Origin: an uncultured Bacilli bacterium
GTDB lineage: Bacteria > Bacillota_I > Bacilli_A > RF39 > UBA660
Assembly (NCBI GenBank): GCA_934155645.1
Contig: CAKPHC010000002.1
Span: 134,688 to 198,687 of the forward strand
Direction of reading: 5' to 3'
DNA length: 64,000 nt
In this document: in pieces, positions 44,146-51,818 of the stretch
Position numbering within the stretch: the stretch's first letter is position 1
Layout: every line of letters begins with the position of its first letter
The notes under the pieces: model-generated
What the model saw: only the letters and a program-made list of their open reading frames with translations
Databases searched by the model: none
What the model was told of the DNA's origin: nothing
Program-made: the position numbers and the translations under genes

Positions 44146-44412
44146 CTTTCTTAATCCTAATTTTTTAATTACTTCACGATATCCATTGATATCATTCTTT
44201 GCAAGGTAATTTAATAAGCTTTTTCTTTGTCCAACTTTCTTTAAAAGTCCACGTCTTGAATGATAATCATGAGAGTGTTCTTTTAAATGTTCAGTTAAGT
44301 TGTTGATTTCTTCGGTAAGAATAGCAATTTGAACTTCTGTTGAACCAGTATCTTTTTCATTCTTTGCAAAGTCTTTAATAATTTGAGATTTTCTCTCTTT
44401 TGTTAAAGCCAT
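44143..44412 (-). CDS. rpsO: Ribosomal protein uS15
   Basis: An 89-residue small-subunit protein that binds 16S rRNA. The full family pattern is present: GSTEVQIAILTEEINNLTEHLKEHSHDYHSRRGLL with KVGQRKSLLNYL and the ending YREVIKKLGLRK. AGGAGGA precedes the ATG. In many bacteria S15 represses its own mRNA; the structured leader upstream would permit this. Confidence 0.97.
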   Translation of the reverse strand: MALTKERKSQIIKDFAKNEKDTGSTEVQIAILTEEINNLTEHLKEHSHDYHSRRGLLKKVGQRKSLLNYLAKNDINGYREVIKKLGLRK

Positions 44413-44429
44413 TTCAAAATTCCTCCTTA

Positions 44430-44492
44430 TATTGTATATTCACTAATCTCCACGTAATGGTCGGAATAATCCACTACCTAGAAACAGCAAGC
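44430..44492 (-). ncRNA. Structured rpsO leader, possible S15 autoregulatory element
   Basis: On the minus strand GTAGTGG pairs with CCATTAC (one G-T) around a 9-10-base loop, next to further complementary segments before the rpsO ribosome binding site. Leaders of rpsO often bind S15; this one is called from position and folding only. Confidence 0.4.
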
Positions 44493-44498
44493 ACTAAT

Positions 44499-44527
44499 AA
44501 TATACCTTATTTGTATTAATAAATCAA
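44499..44527 (-). promoter_or_regulatory. Predicted promoter of rpsO
   Basis: TTGATT (44522-44527) and TATATT (44499-44504) with a 17-base spacer on the minus strand, about 85 bases before the rpsO start. Confidence 0.55.
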
Positions 44528-44542
44528 GTACTTTTATATATT

Positions 44543-44833
44543 TTATTCCATTTCATCAAACATTGATGAATCATAATTTAATACTTTAATAACGCTTTCT
44601 TTTTCATAATGAGAAAATAAATCTTTTATTTTAAAAACCGGAAGATAAAAGATATCAATTCTTTCAAACATTAATTTTGGAATATCTAATATACCATATT
44701 CTTTTAAATATTTAATTACTTCTACTACATTATCACTATTAGCTTTAAAAGTATTAAGTGTATCTTCATCATAGTTATTAATTATTTTATCGATTTCTTC
44801 ATCCGTAAATCCATTATCTCTTAAGAACTGCAT
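44543..44833 (-). CDS. Small helical-repeat protein (mTERF-like appearance)
   Basis: A 96-residue all-helical acidic protein, last gene of a four-gene operon. The pattern GFTDEEIDKIINNYDEDTL ... VIKYLKEYGI resembles the helical repeats of mTERF proteins, but eukaryotic homology is not claimed. AGGAGGT precedes its ATG, which lies inside the end of the 616-residue gene. Confidence 0.6.
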   Translation of the reverse strand: MQFLRDNGFTDEEIDKIINNYDEDTLNTFKANSDNVVEVIKYLKEYGILDIPKLMFERIDIFYLPVFKIKDLFSHYEKESVIKVLNYDSSMFDEME

Positions 44834-46664
44834 CTTTATTACCTCCTAACTGTACTGAAGACATAATTACATCATTAACTTTGCTTATTTCTTCGCTATT
44901 AAGTCTAGAACCACGTATTGCAGATACTAATAAGATATGTTCCTTATCTTTTTCTCTTTCTTCAGGTGTAATGAAATCACTCTTCATAAAGAATTCATAA
45001 TTACGTAATAATTTCTTTCTTGAAATGATTACTCCATTAAAATTATATGACCAGTTGCTTCGTTTATTTTCTTCTAGTGCTGTAATTATAGGGTCTGCCA
45101 TCGTATCATTAGATATAGTTAAAGGTAAATATTCATCTAAAAGCATATTATATGGATCATCTTCTAAGAATTTTTCTACATCGTGAGGTACGATTTCTTT
45201 TATTCTATCTTTACTTATTCCACAAGAAAGATTTAAATTAGTTACAAAACCTTTGAAATCTCTTCTACCTGTTTTATATACATTTTCGTATTCCATACCT
45301 TCTTTTTTCAAGGCATATAATCTATCTAATACTCCATTAGTATAAGAAGTTAATTTAGATGAATAATTCAAAATATAATCTTCTTCATTTAATTCAACAA
45401 ATCCATCAGTTATTTCCATAATTCTAGGTGCTAATAAAGCAGATAACGGAAATCTTCCTTGTCCTACTGGAAAATCATATAATTTTAATTCATCTAAGTG
45501 ACCTAATAAATATGAATTAGTTGATAATAAAACTGCTATTTGGCGTTCCAACAAATCTTTTCGATTGTATCCAAAACTTTCCAATAACTCTAAGTTTCTT
45601 AAAAAATCTCTATGTTTACCATAAAATTCTTGATTAGATTCACTAGGAGTAGTATCTATTATATCTCCACTAGAACGTTTAATATATCTTCTTTCAGTTT
45701 TATATTCCTTACCACTCACCTCTTCTGCATTAAGGAAAAAGATTGGTTTATAGCAAGAGAAATATTCTCCGCTTACATGACTATTGTTAAATAATTGACA
45801 ACCTTCTTCTATTAATTCAGCACTTGATTCTAATAAGAACTTAGTTAAAAGTCTACCATCTTTTTTTACAAAACCAAGTCTATTAACAGATAAAGCATTT
45901 AATACTTCCTCTATTTTATCTAAACTTCCATTAGTCATTAATTTACTTGTTAAGTTTTCATCCAAAATAGAATAATCAAAATCATATTTATTAAATAAAT
46001 CACGTAAATCTTCTTCAGCAAATTTAAGGTTTTCCGCATCAACTACTTCAAGAGGTACTTCCAAAACTTCTATTTGATTATCTTTTTCTTTATTAATTAC
46101 TCTTCTAGCTTCTAAAAATCTATTATAATTAAATTTTAAGAAATCATCTAAATATTTACCTTTGTCTTCTTCTTTAATACTAAATACAGAAAATACTTTA
46201 TTAATTACTTCTTCACTGAAAACTCCGTCTTTAGCTATTTCTCTTACTTCATGTTCTAAGTCATTACAATCATCCAATTTACTAAAGATTTGTTCTCTTC
46301 TTTCGATAGATTTCTTAAGACTTCTTCTTTTTATATCTGTACGATATGCTAACTCACGTATTCTTTCTTCTTGAGCATCAACTAATTCAATATCATTTTG
46401 AGCTAAATAGTGTGCAGCATATATACTCTTGGCAAGTTCTTCTTCATCAGATTTTAAGATAAGAGATATAAGTTCTTTTAAGTCACTTTCATCAACAGAC
46501 TTCAAAGCTGACAAATCATCACCAGAAATACTACCATATACTTTATCAATTGCTGTAAGATTCTGTTCTAATCCATGAGATTCATCCATAACCTTTTCTA
46601 ATTGTTTGTATCCTTTACTAATCAAGGTGTTTAGTTTATCAATAATAGTTTTTTCTTTTCTCAT
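44814..46664 (-). CDS. Unknown 616-residue helical protein
   Basis: I recognise no family. It is cytosolic, acidic and helical with no transmembrane segment. Repeats such as DFLRNLELLESFGYNRKDLL and LLGHLDELKLYDFP look like the same helical-repeat unit as in the small downstream protein. An in-frame GTG lies 9 bases further upstream, but GAGGTG is correctly spaced for the ATG at 46664. It overlaps its downstream gene by 20 bases. Position after ftsA and ftsZ makes a division-related role possible but unproven. Confidence 0.65.
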   Translation of the reverse strand: MRKEKTIIDKLNTLISKGYKQLEKVMDESHGLEQNLTAIDKVYGSISGDDLSALKSVDESDLKELISLILKSDEEELAKSIYAAHYLAQNDIELVDAQEERIRELAYRTDIKRRSLKKSIERREQIFSKLDDCNDLEHEVREIAKDGVFSEEVINKVFSVFSIKEEDKGKYLDDFLKFNYNRFLEARRVINKEKDNQIEVLEVPLEVVDAENLKFAEEDLRDLFNKYDFDYSILDENLTSKLMTNGSLDKIEEVLNALSVNRLGFVKKDGRLLTKFLLESSAELIEEGCQLFNNSHVSGEYFSCYKPIFFLNAEEVSGKEYKTERRYIKRSSGDIIDTTPSESNQEFYGKHRDFLRNLELLESFGYNRKDLLERQIAVLLSTNSYLLGHLDELKLYDFPVGQGRFPLSALLAPRIMEITDGFVELNEEDYILNYSSKLTSYTNGVLDRLYALKKEGMEYENVYKTGRRDFKGFVTNLNLSCGISKDRIKEIVPHDVEKFLEDDPYNMLLDEYLPLTISNDTMADPIITALEENKRSNWSYNFNGVIISRKKLLRNYEFFMKSDFITPEEREKDKEHILLVSAIRGSRLNSEEISKVNDVIMSSVQLGGNKDAVLKR

Positions 46665-46674
46665 CTTAATCACC

Positions 46675-46914
46675 TCAATCCTCGTCTTTTTCTTCCATTT
46701 CCTCTTCTTTTTCTTCTAAGTAATTTAAAATTCTTAGTCCTAGAGGAAAATTATTTTTAGTAACTCCAAGGAAATAATCAGTTAATGTACTAGTATCTAT
46801 ATTAAGATTAGTACTTAGTTCTTCTGTAGTAATATTTAAATCATGCTTTTTTATTATTACTTCGTCAAAAATGTTATTACCAATAGCATCTCTTTGTTCA
46901 AGAATATTTTTCAT
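46675..46914 (-). CDS. Small HTH-like protein
   Basis: A 79-residue protein with a Cro/C1-like helix-turn-helix appearance (LNITTEELSTNLNIDTSTLT, then PLGLRILNYLEE) and a very acidic tail. GGAGGTG before the ATG at 46914 is made from the last codons of the upstream gene. It could be a DNA-binding regulator or a protein-interaction module; the acidic tail is odd for a DNA binder. Confidence 0.55.
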   Translation of the reverse strand: MKNILEQRDAIGNNIFDEVIIKKHDLNITTEELSTNLNIDTSTLTDYFLGVTKNNFPLGLRILNYLEEKEEEMEEKDED

Positions 46915-46915
46915 A

Positions 46916-48379
46916 TTACTTTGCACCTCCTGCTATTTGATCTTCTTTTTCACTAACATTACCTACTACTCTATCTTTTAGTTTCATAGAAATATCTCTT
47001 GTTAATTCTAAATAATGTTCAAATACATCTTCTTTACTTATAGTAGTTTGTAATTCATCAATATTACAATTCTTTTTTCTAGAATCTAATGTAGTAGTAA
47101 TACTTCTAGAACTATCTGCTTTCTTTCCAAATAATCCGATAATACCAAAAATATTATCTCTTAATCTAGTATATACAACTCTAGCTTGTCTTCCTTTAGA
47201 ATTTGGTTTCAATTCTTCTAGCCCTTTTAATTTTTTATTAGATGTAAATACTACTCTTTTACCTACATTATCATTTCTTAATTGTTCAATCAATAAAAAT
47301 GCATCTTCAATTGTTTCTTGCGAATCAATATCTCTAATATCATTCTCTATTCTTTCACTTAAGAATAATACACAATTCTTAGTTCCTAAAGGGTCATTAT
47401 CATATTCACTTAAAGCTTGTTCTAGTTTTCCTGTTTTATTAACCAAAACTTCTGTAGCTTCTTCCTCTAGTTCTTCTAATTCATCAGTGCTTTCTTTATA
47501 TTCTTTTAAAAGTCTAATTCTATTTTCAATTGGTTCTAAATCATCTTTATGATTTTCTTCATCAGCAATCAAACTTTTGGTTTCTAAAAAATCTATATTA
47601 GCAAAAGCTATTAAAGCCTCTACCACTTTAGGATTAAAATCATCTCCAAATGAATAACTCCATTGGTTTAATATAGAAGCAATTTCTTCGTCATTTGAAC
47701 ATTGTGATAAAATCTTATAAACTTCTTTTATTTTTAACAAAGTTTTAGGTTTAAACGTATCATTTAATCGTTCATTAATTTCATTAATTTTTCTAGACAT
47801 TTGAGCTTCATCAGTTGATAAGAGCATTTTTTCGTATAATGCATTGTTCTTCTTAATTGCTTCCATCTTTATGTTATTTTTTTCTTCATCACTTAGTCTA
47901 GAAGAAGAATTAACTAATTCAAGAAGCAAATCAACACTTGCAATCTCTTTATCTTCACTAATAACTTCATCTTTTAACTTTGCATATTGTCTTTCCATAG
48001 ACTCAGCATATTGATATTCAGCTATTTTATCCGCTAACAAAGTAGTTCTTTTTTCTAAAAGTTCCTTTGTAGCACCGACAAAATTTTCAGCAAGAGAAAT
48101 TTGAGGAATCGCATCTCTTCCAAATTTTAAAAATCCTTCATATATAGTCTTAAACTTAGATAATTGATTTAAATATTCATCACTTAACGAAAGAGACTTT
48201 GACACATAGACAAAATCATTAGTATCTAATTCATAAAGTTTAAAAGGGTTATCTTTAAGAGATGCTATAACATCTTTTAATCTTGTAATTTCTTCTATTT
48301 TTAATTCCCTTTTATCTTTTGCTTCTTCTACTAAAAGCAATTTCTCGTTTATTAGCATTAATAGTTTTTCAAAGCCCAT
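46916..48379 (-). CDS. Unknown 487-residue coiled-coil-rich protein
   Basis: No family is recognised. It is a soluble, charged, largely helical protein starting MGFEKLLMLINEKLLLVEEA. A basic, Gly/Ser-containing stretch lies near residues 380-430 (VVFTSNKKLKGLEELK; RDNIFGIIGLFGKKADS). AATAGGAGG precedes the ATG. First gene of the operon running to 44543, just after the ftsZ terminator. Confidence 0.65.
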   Translation of the reverse strand: MGFEKLLMLINEKLLLVEEAKDKRELKIEEITRLKDVIASLKDNPFKLYELDTNDFVYVSKSLSLSDEYLNQLSKFKTIYEGFLKFGRDAIPQISLAENFVGATKELLEKRTTLLADKIAEYQYAESMERQYAKLKDEVISEDKEIASVDLLLELVNSSSRLSDEEKNNIKMEAIKKNNALYEKMLLSTDEAQMSRKINEINERLNDTFKPKTLLKIKEVYKILSQCSNDEEIASILNQWSYSFGDDFNPKVVEALIAFANIDFLETKSLIADEENHKDDLEPIENRIRLLKEYKESTDELEELEEEATEVLVNKTGKLEQALSEYDNDPLGTKNCVLFLSERIENDIRDIDSQETIEDAFLLIEQLRNDNVGKRVVFTSNKKLKGLEELKPNSKGRQARVVYTRLRDNIFGIIGLFGKKADSSRSITTTLDSRKKNCNIDELQTTISKEDVFEHYLELTRDISMKLKDRVVGNVSEKEDQIAGGAK

Positions 48380-48434
48380 AATAATGCCTCCTATTCTAAT
48401 AAAAATTATAGCATAATTTGTCAGTTATGTAAAA

Positions 48435-48455
48435 GAAAAAAAGAGCTTATGCTCT
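48435..48455 (-). terminator. Intrinsic terminator of ftsZ
   Basis: Stem AGAGC/GCTCT with a 4-base loop and seven T on the minus strand, starting in the ftsZ stop codon. Confidence 0.82.
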
Positions 48456-49557
48456 AATAATTTCTATTTCTTAAGAATGGAGGTAATTCATACTCCCCAT
48501 CACTATCAGTATCATTGTCATCTTCATCAATTACTGGAGTAGCAGTTTCTACTTCTTTAATTCTTCTTGTTGGAGTTTGTGCTGTATTATATAAAGGTTC
48601 TTTATTGTTCTTATCAAATCCAGTAGCGATTACTGTAACAATTACCTCATCAGTTAAGTTTTCATTGATAACAGAACCAAATATTGTATTTATATCAGTA
48701 TTAGATGCAGCTCTTACTACTTCTGCAGCTTGTTCAGCTTCAAATAATGTTAAATTCATACCACCAGTGATATTGATAATTGCATCAGTAGCACCAGATA
48801 TAGATGTTTCAAGAAGTGGACTAGATACTGCTTGCTTAGCAGCTTCAATAGCTCTATCTTCACCCATACCTATACCAATACCTATAATAGCATTTCCTGA
48901 TTTTTCCATAACAGCTTTTACATCGGCAAAGTCAAGGTTAACTAAACCTACAACTGCTATTAAGTCTGATATAGATTGAACACCACGGCGTAATACATTA
49001 TCTACTTCTTTAAATGCTTCAAGCATTGGTGTAGTTTTATCAATAATTTCTCTTAATCTATCATTTGGAATAACAATTAGCGTATCTACATGTTTCTTTA
49101 ATTCTTCAATACCTGCCAAAGCATTTTCCATTCTCTTTCTACCTTCAAAGGTAAATGGTTTAGTAACAATGGCAACAGTTAATGCTCCTAGTGCCTGAGC
49201 TATTTCAGCAACTACAGGTGCAGCACCTGAACCAGTTCCTCCACCCATACCACAAGTAACAAAAACCATATCAGCCCCAGCTAATGCATCTTCGATTTCT
49301 TTTTTAGATTCAACAGCAGCTTCTCTACCAATTTCTGGCTTTGCACCTGCACCTAATCCATCAGTAAGATTAGCACCAATTTGAATTTTTACATCTGCCT
49401 GTGAATTATTTAATACTTGTAAATCTGTATTGGCAACGATAAATTCAACGCCTTTTACTCCTGATTCAATCATTCGGTTAACAGCGTTTCCTCCACCTCC
49501 ACCGATACCTATTACTTTAATTTTTGCTAATTGATCCATTTCAAGTGAGCCAAACAT
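48454..49557 (-). CDS. ftsZ: Cell division GTPase FtsZ
   Basis: A 367-residue tubulin-like GTPase that forms the division ring. The GTP-binding G-box GGGTGSGAAP is near residue 105, GGGGNAVNRMIE lies at the N-terminus, and the T7 loop NLDFADVKAVM is near 207. The C-terminal peptide LPPFLRNRN is the docking site for FtsA and other partners and matches the family. AGGAGG precedes the ATG. It follows ftsA by 12 bases, away from the mraZ cluster. Confidence 0.97.
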   Translation of the reverse strand: MFGSLEMDQLAKIKVIGIGGGGGNAVNRMIESGVKGVEFIVANTDLQVLNNSQADVKIQIGANLTDGLGAGAKPEIGREAAVESKKEIEDALAGADMVFVTCGMGGGTGSGAAPVVAEIAQALGALTVAIVTKPFTFEGRKRMENALAGIEELKKHVDTLIVIPNDRLREIIDKTTPMLEAFKEVDNVLRRGVQSISDLIAVVGLVNLDFADVKAVMEKSGNAIIGIGIGMGEDRAIEAAKQAVSSPLLETSISGATDAIINITGGMNLTLFEAEQAAEVVRAASNTDINTIFGSVINENLTDEVIVTVIATGFDKNNKEPLYNTAQTPTRRIKEVETATPVIDEDDNDTDSDGEYELPPFLRNRNY

Positions 49558-49569
49558 TCCAATTCCTCC

Positions 49570-50817
49570 TTAGTTTCCAATAAAGTATCCAAACACTTTA
49601 CTGACAATTGTATCATTTGTTGTTTTTTTAATACTTCTTTTATTATTTAACATTCCATCTATTTTATCATCATCAAACATTGAAGATGATTGTTCTCTTA
49701 ATTTTAGTTTTTCATTATAATACTTAATAATTCCTGATGCACTAGAATATTTATTATTTCTAATTCCAATAGTTGTAATATTTAAAGTAGTAGCATTAAT
49801 TCCTAGAGTATTTTCAACTACATAGCTAAACCCTATTAATTCACTAATACCACCTGTAACAATTATATAACTTATTTTTCTTTTTGTTAAGTTATTTATT
49901 TGATTTTTTGCAAGTTTTAATAATTCTACTACCCTAGATTCAACAACCTCAGAGATTTCATATTGATTAATTATTATTTTATCTCCACTTTTAGTTTCTA
50001 TTTCTAAAACATCATTAACATCAGCATATCTCCTTGAACATACTGCAAAATTTTCTTTTAATGTTCTAGAAGTTGTTAAATCTACTCCATATATATAAGA
50101 AATATCTTTGTCTATATTCTTACTACCTAAATCAATGTTTTCTTCTTTAATAATTATTCCTTTATTGAAGATAGAAACATCAATTTTATCACTACCAATA
50201 TTAATAACAGCTCCAAGTGATTTATCCATATCATGAGTTTTAGCTTCATAATAATCTCCAATACTTCCAAAAGTAATATCTTCTACTTCAATACCGCATT
50301 CATCAAGTATTTCTAAGTACGGAATAATATATCTTTTCGGTGCTGATACTAAAACAGCTTTTACTTCTAAGTATTCACCTTGCATTCCCTTAGGATCATG
50401 AACACTCTCACCTTCATCAACTGAAAAAGTAATCGGAATAACAGTTACCAATCCATCTCTAGGTGGAATTTTATCTATAACAGAATTTTCAAGTGCTGAA
50501 GAAATATCATTACCTGTTACTATACCATCTTCATTTTCAATTCTAGTAACACCTGATACCACACTAAAATGTCTTTCGTTTGATGGAACAGTAATTATTG
50601 CTTTATCTATTTTTACTCCAATGGATGGTTCTAATTCCTTAATAGCTAATTTTAAAGAATTAATCGCTAACTCTTTATCAACTACTAATCCTTTTTTTAT
50701 GCCAGTTGACCTTACATTAGTAGAAGCCAGAATATTAAAACGATTGTCTAAAAACTCACTAATGACAATTTTAATACTATCGCTACCAATATCTATTCCA
50801 GTATAAATATCTCTCAT
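49570..50817 (-). CDS. ftsA: Cell division protein FtsA
   Basis: A 415-residue actin-like protein that tethers FtsZ to the membrane. Typical features are YTGIDIGSDSIKIVISE at the start, NSVIDKIPPRDGLVTVIPI, LGAVINIGSDKIDVSIF, and the late IIVTGGISELIGFSYVVENTLG. The C-terminal end SKVFGYFIGN matches the amphipathic membrane-targeting helix. An in-frame extension of 35 codons exists upstream but runs through the previous operon's terminator; TAGGAG before the ATG at 50817 sets the start. Confidence 0.95.
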   Translation of the reverse strand: MRDIYTGIDIGSDSIKIVISEFLDNRFNILASTNVRSTGIKKGLVVDKELAINSLKLAIKELEPSIGVKIDKAIITVPSNERHFSVVSGVTRIENEDGIVTGNDISSALENSVIDKIPPRDGLVTVIPITFSVDEGESVHDPKGMQGEYLEVKAVLVSAPKRYIIPYLEILDECGIEVEDITFGSIGDYYEAKTHDMDKSLGAVINIGSDKIDVSIFNKGIIIKEENIDLGSKNIDKDISYIYGVDLTTSRTLKENFAVCSRRYADVNDVLEIETKSGDKIIINQYEISEVVESRVVELLKLAKNQINNLTKRKISYIIVTGGISELIGFSYVVENTLGINATTLNITTIGIRNNKYSSASGIIKYYNEKLKLREQSSSMFDDDKIDGMLNNKRSIKKTTNDTIVSKVFGYFIGN

Positions 50818-50881
50818 ATCATCGCTCCTACTTTCAAAATATATTATACTATATTTTAATATTATTTCAAATACTTTTTGA

Positions 50882-50913
50882 AAATAGAAAAAGGTAACCC
50901 GTAAGTTACCTTT
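50882..50913 (-). terminator. Intrinsic terminator of the bacteriocin-type operon
   Basis: Stem AAAGGTAAC/GTTACCTTT with a 6-base loop and a T-rich tail, overlapping the last stop codon of the peptide genes. Confidence 0.82.
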
Positions 50914-51076
50914 AACACACAACTAAATGATACAATGCTCTTAAAAAAGTTCCAAGATAAGTGCCTATATTAAAAATAGTTACAACTACAACATTAAAAC
51001 TAATCATAATAATAGGTGAAAAAACTAATAACAATACATTTTGTATAATCTTATTGTTTTTTATTAAATACTGCAT
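50912..51076 (-). CDS. 54-residue hydrophobic peptide, possible immunity protein
   Basis: The ATG at 51076 lies inside the end of the second double-glycine peptide gene, with AGGA upstream. The product (starts MQYLIKNNKIIQNVLLLVFS) is almost entirely hydrophobic, with two short membrane segments. It ends IGTYLGTFLRALYHLVVC, which echoes the VGRSLGTAIRRLYSGKLC end of the neighbouring peptide. There is no double-glycine leader. As the last gene of a bacteriocin-type operon it may give self-protection, or be a leaderless peptide; neither is shown. Confidence 0.55.
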   Translation of the reverse strand: MQYLIKNNKIIQNVLLLVFSPIIMISFNVVVVTIFNIGTYLGTFLRALYHLVVC

Positions 51077-51234
51077 AGTTTTCCTGAATATAATCTTCTA
51101 ATAGCAGTACCTAAACTTCTTCCTACATCCATTACAGTTTTTATTCCTGTTGCAAAAGCATTAATTATAGTACCAGTAAGATTAACTCCACCAGCAATCA
51201 TTAATAATTCTTCTCTATTACTTATATTTGCCAT
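51064..51234 (-). CDS. Double-glycine bacteriocin-type peptide B
   Basis: A 56-residue peptide behind a good AGGAGGT site. The leader MANISNREELLMIAGG ends in Gly15-Gly16, the cleavage site for C39 peptidases, with the usual hydrophobic positions at -4, -7 and -12. The predicted mature peptide (40 residues) begins VNLTGTIINAFATGIKTV and ends RRLYSGKLCSI, amphipathic and positively charged. The exporter with a C39 domain is encoded in the same operon. Class II bacteriocin or signalling peptide is likely. Confidence 0.78.
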   Translation of the reverse strand: MANISNREELLMIAGGVNLTGTIINAFATGIKTVMDVGRSLGTAIRRLYSGKLCSI

Positions 51235-51244
51235 TTTATACCTC

Positions 51245-51385
51245 CTAATTACATTTTAATGGTCTTACAAAACCATCTATTAATCCTATTAAAAAGATTA
51301 TTCCACCAACAAGGCCTACACCGCCCCATATTGATAGTCCTCCACCATTAATATTTTTCAAATCTTTATTATCAATTTCTAACAT
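51245..51385 (-). CDS. Double-glycine bacteriocin-type peptide A
   Basis: A 46-residue peptide with a GGGGG-type ribosome binding site. Leader MLEIDNKDLKNINGG is a classic double-glycine leader (Leu, Leu and Ile at the conserved hydrophobic positions, Gly14-Gly15). The predicted mature 31-residue peptide starts GLSIWGGVGLVGGIIFLIG and ends GFVRPLKCN; its GxxxG-rich helix is typical of pore-forming two-peptide bacteriocins. It begins 1 base before the stop of the accessory gene. Peptides A and B may act together. Confidence 0.8.
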   Translation of the reverse strand: MLEIDNKDLKNINGGGLSIWGGVGLVGGIIFLIGLIDGFVRPLKCN

Positions 51386-51386
51386 C

Positions 51387-51818
51387 TTATTTCCCCCTTA
51401 CTAAATTAATAATATATTCAAAAATGGTCATTTCTTCTACAACAAATCTTACTTCTACTACGGCATTATCAATAAAATCTCTATCATTTAAATTAACTTT
51501 AATCATTACTTCCTTATAAAAGTTATTCTGTTCATTTATTATTTCATAACCTATTCTATCTATTTCATAAGTATATTTATCACTACCTATATAGATATTT
51601 GAATTATCAGCAATAATCTTTAATTCGCTTATTGGTACAAGTAAATTTAGTTTGTTATATTTAACTATTCCAGATGTTTTATAATAATCAGTTAACTTAA
51701 ATGTTTGATTGATTAATATTACACCTAGTATTATAAAAGCAAACAATATCAACCAAGTAAATAAAATCTTAGGGATTTTTCTTTGATATTTAATCATATA
51801 ATCATTAATACTAAGCAT
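51387..51818 (-). CDS. Short membrane-anchored accessory protein of the exporter
   Basis: A 143-residue protein with one helix at about 20-40 and an extracellular beta-rich part. Bacteriocin exporters normally pair with a 450-residue HlyD-like adaptor. This protein has the same topology (short cytosolic start, helix, beta domain) but only a third of the length and no coiled coil. The ATG at 51818 lies in the last codons of the ABC gene with GGAGA upstream, so an upstream in-frame extension was rejected. An adaptor role is inferred from the neighbours. Confidence 0.6.
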   Translation of the reverse strand: MLSINDYMIKYQRKIPKILFTWLILFAFIILGVILINQTFKLTDYYKTSGIVKYNKLNLLVPISELKIIADNSNIYIGSDKYTYEIDRIGYEIINEQNNFYKEVMIKVNLNDRDFIDNAVVEVRFVVEEMTIFEYIINLVRGK

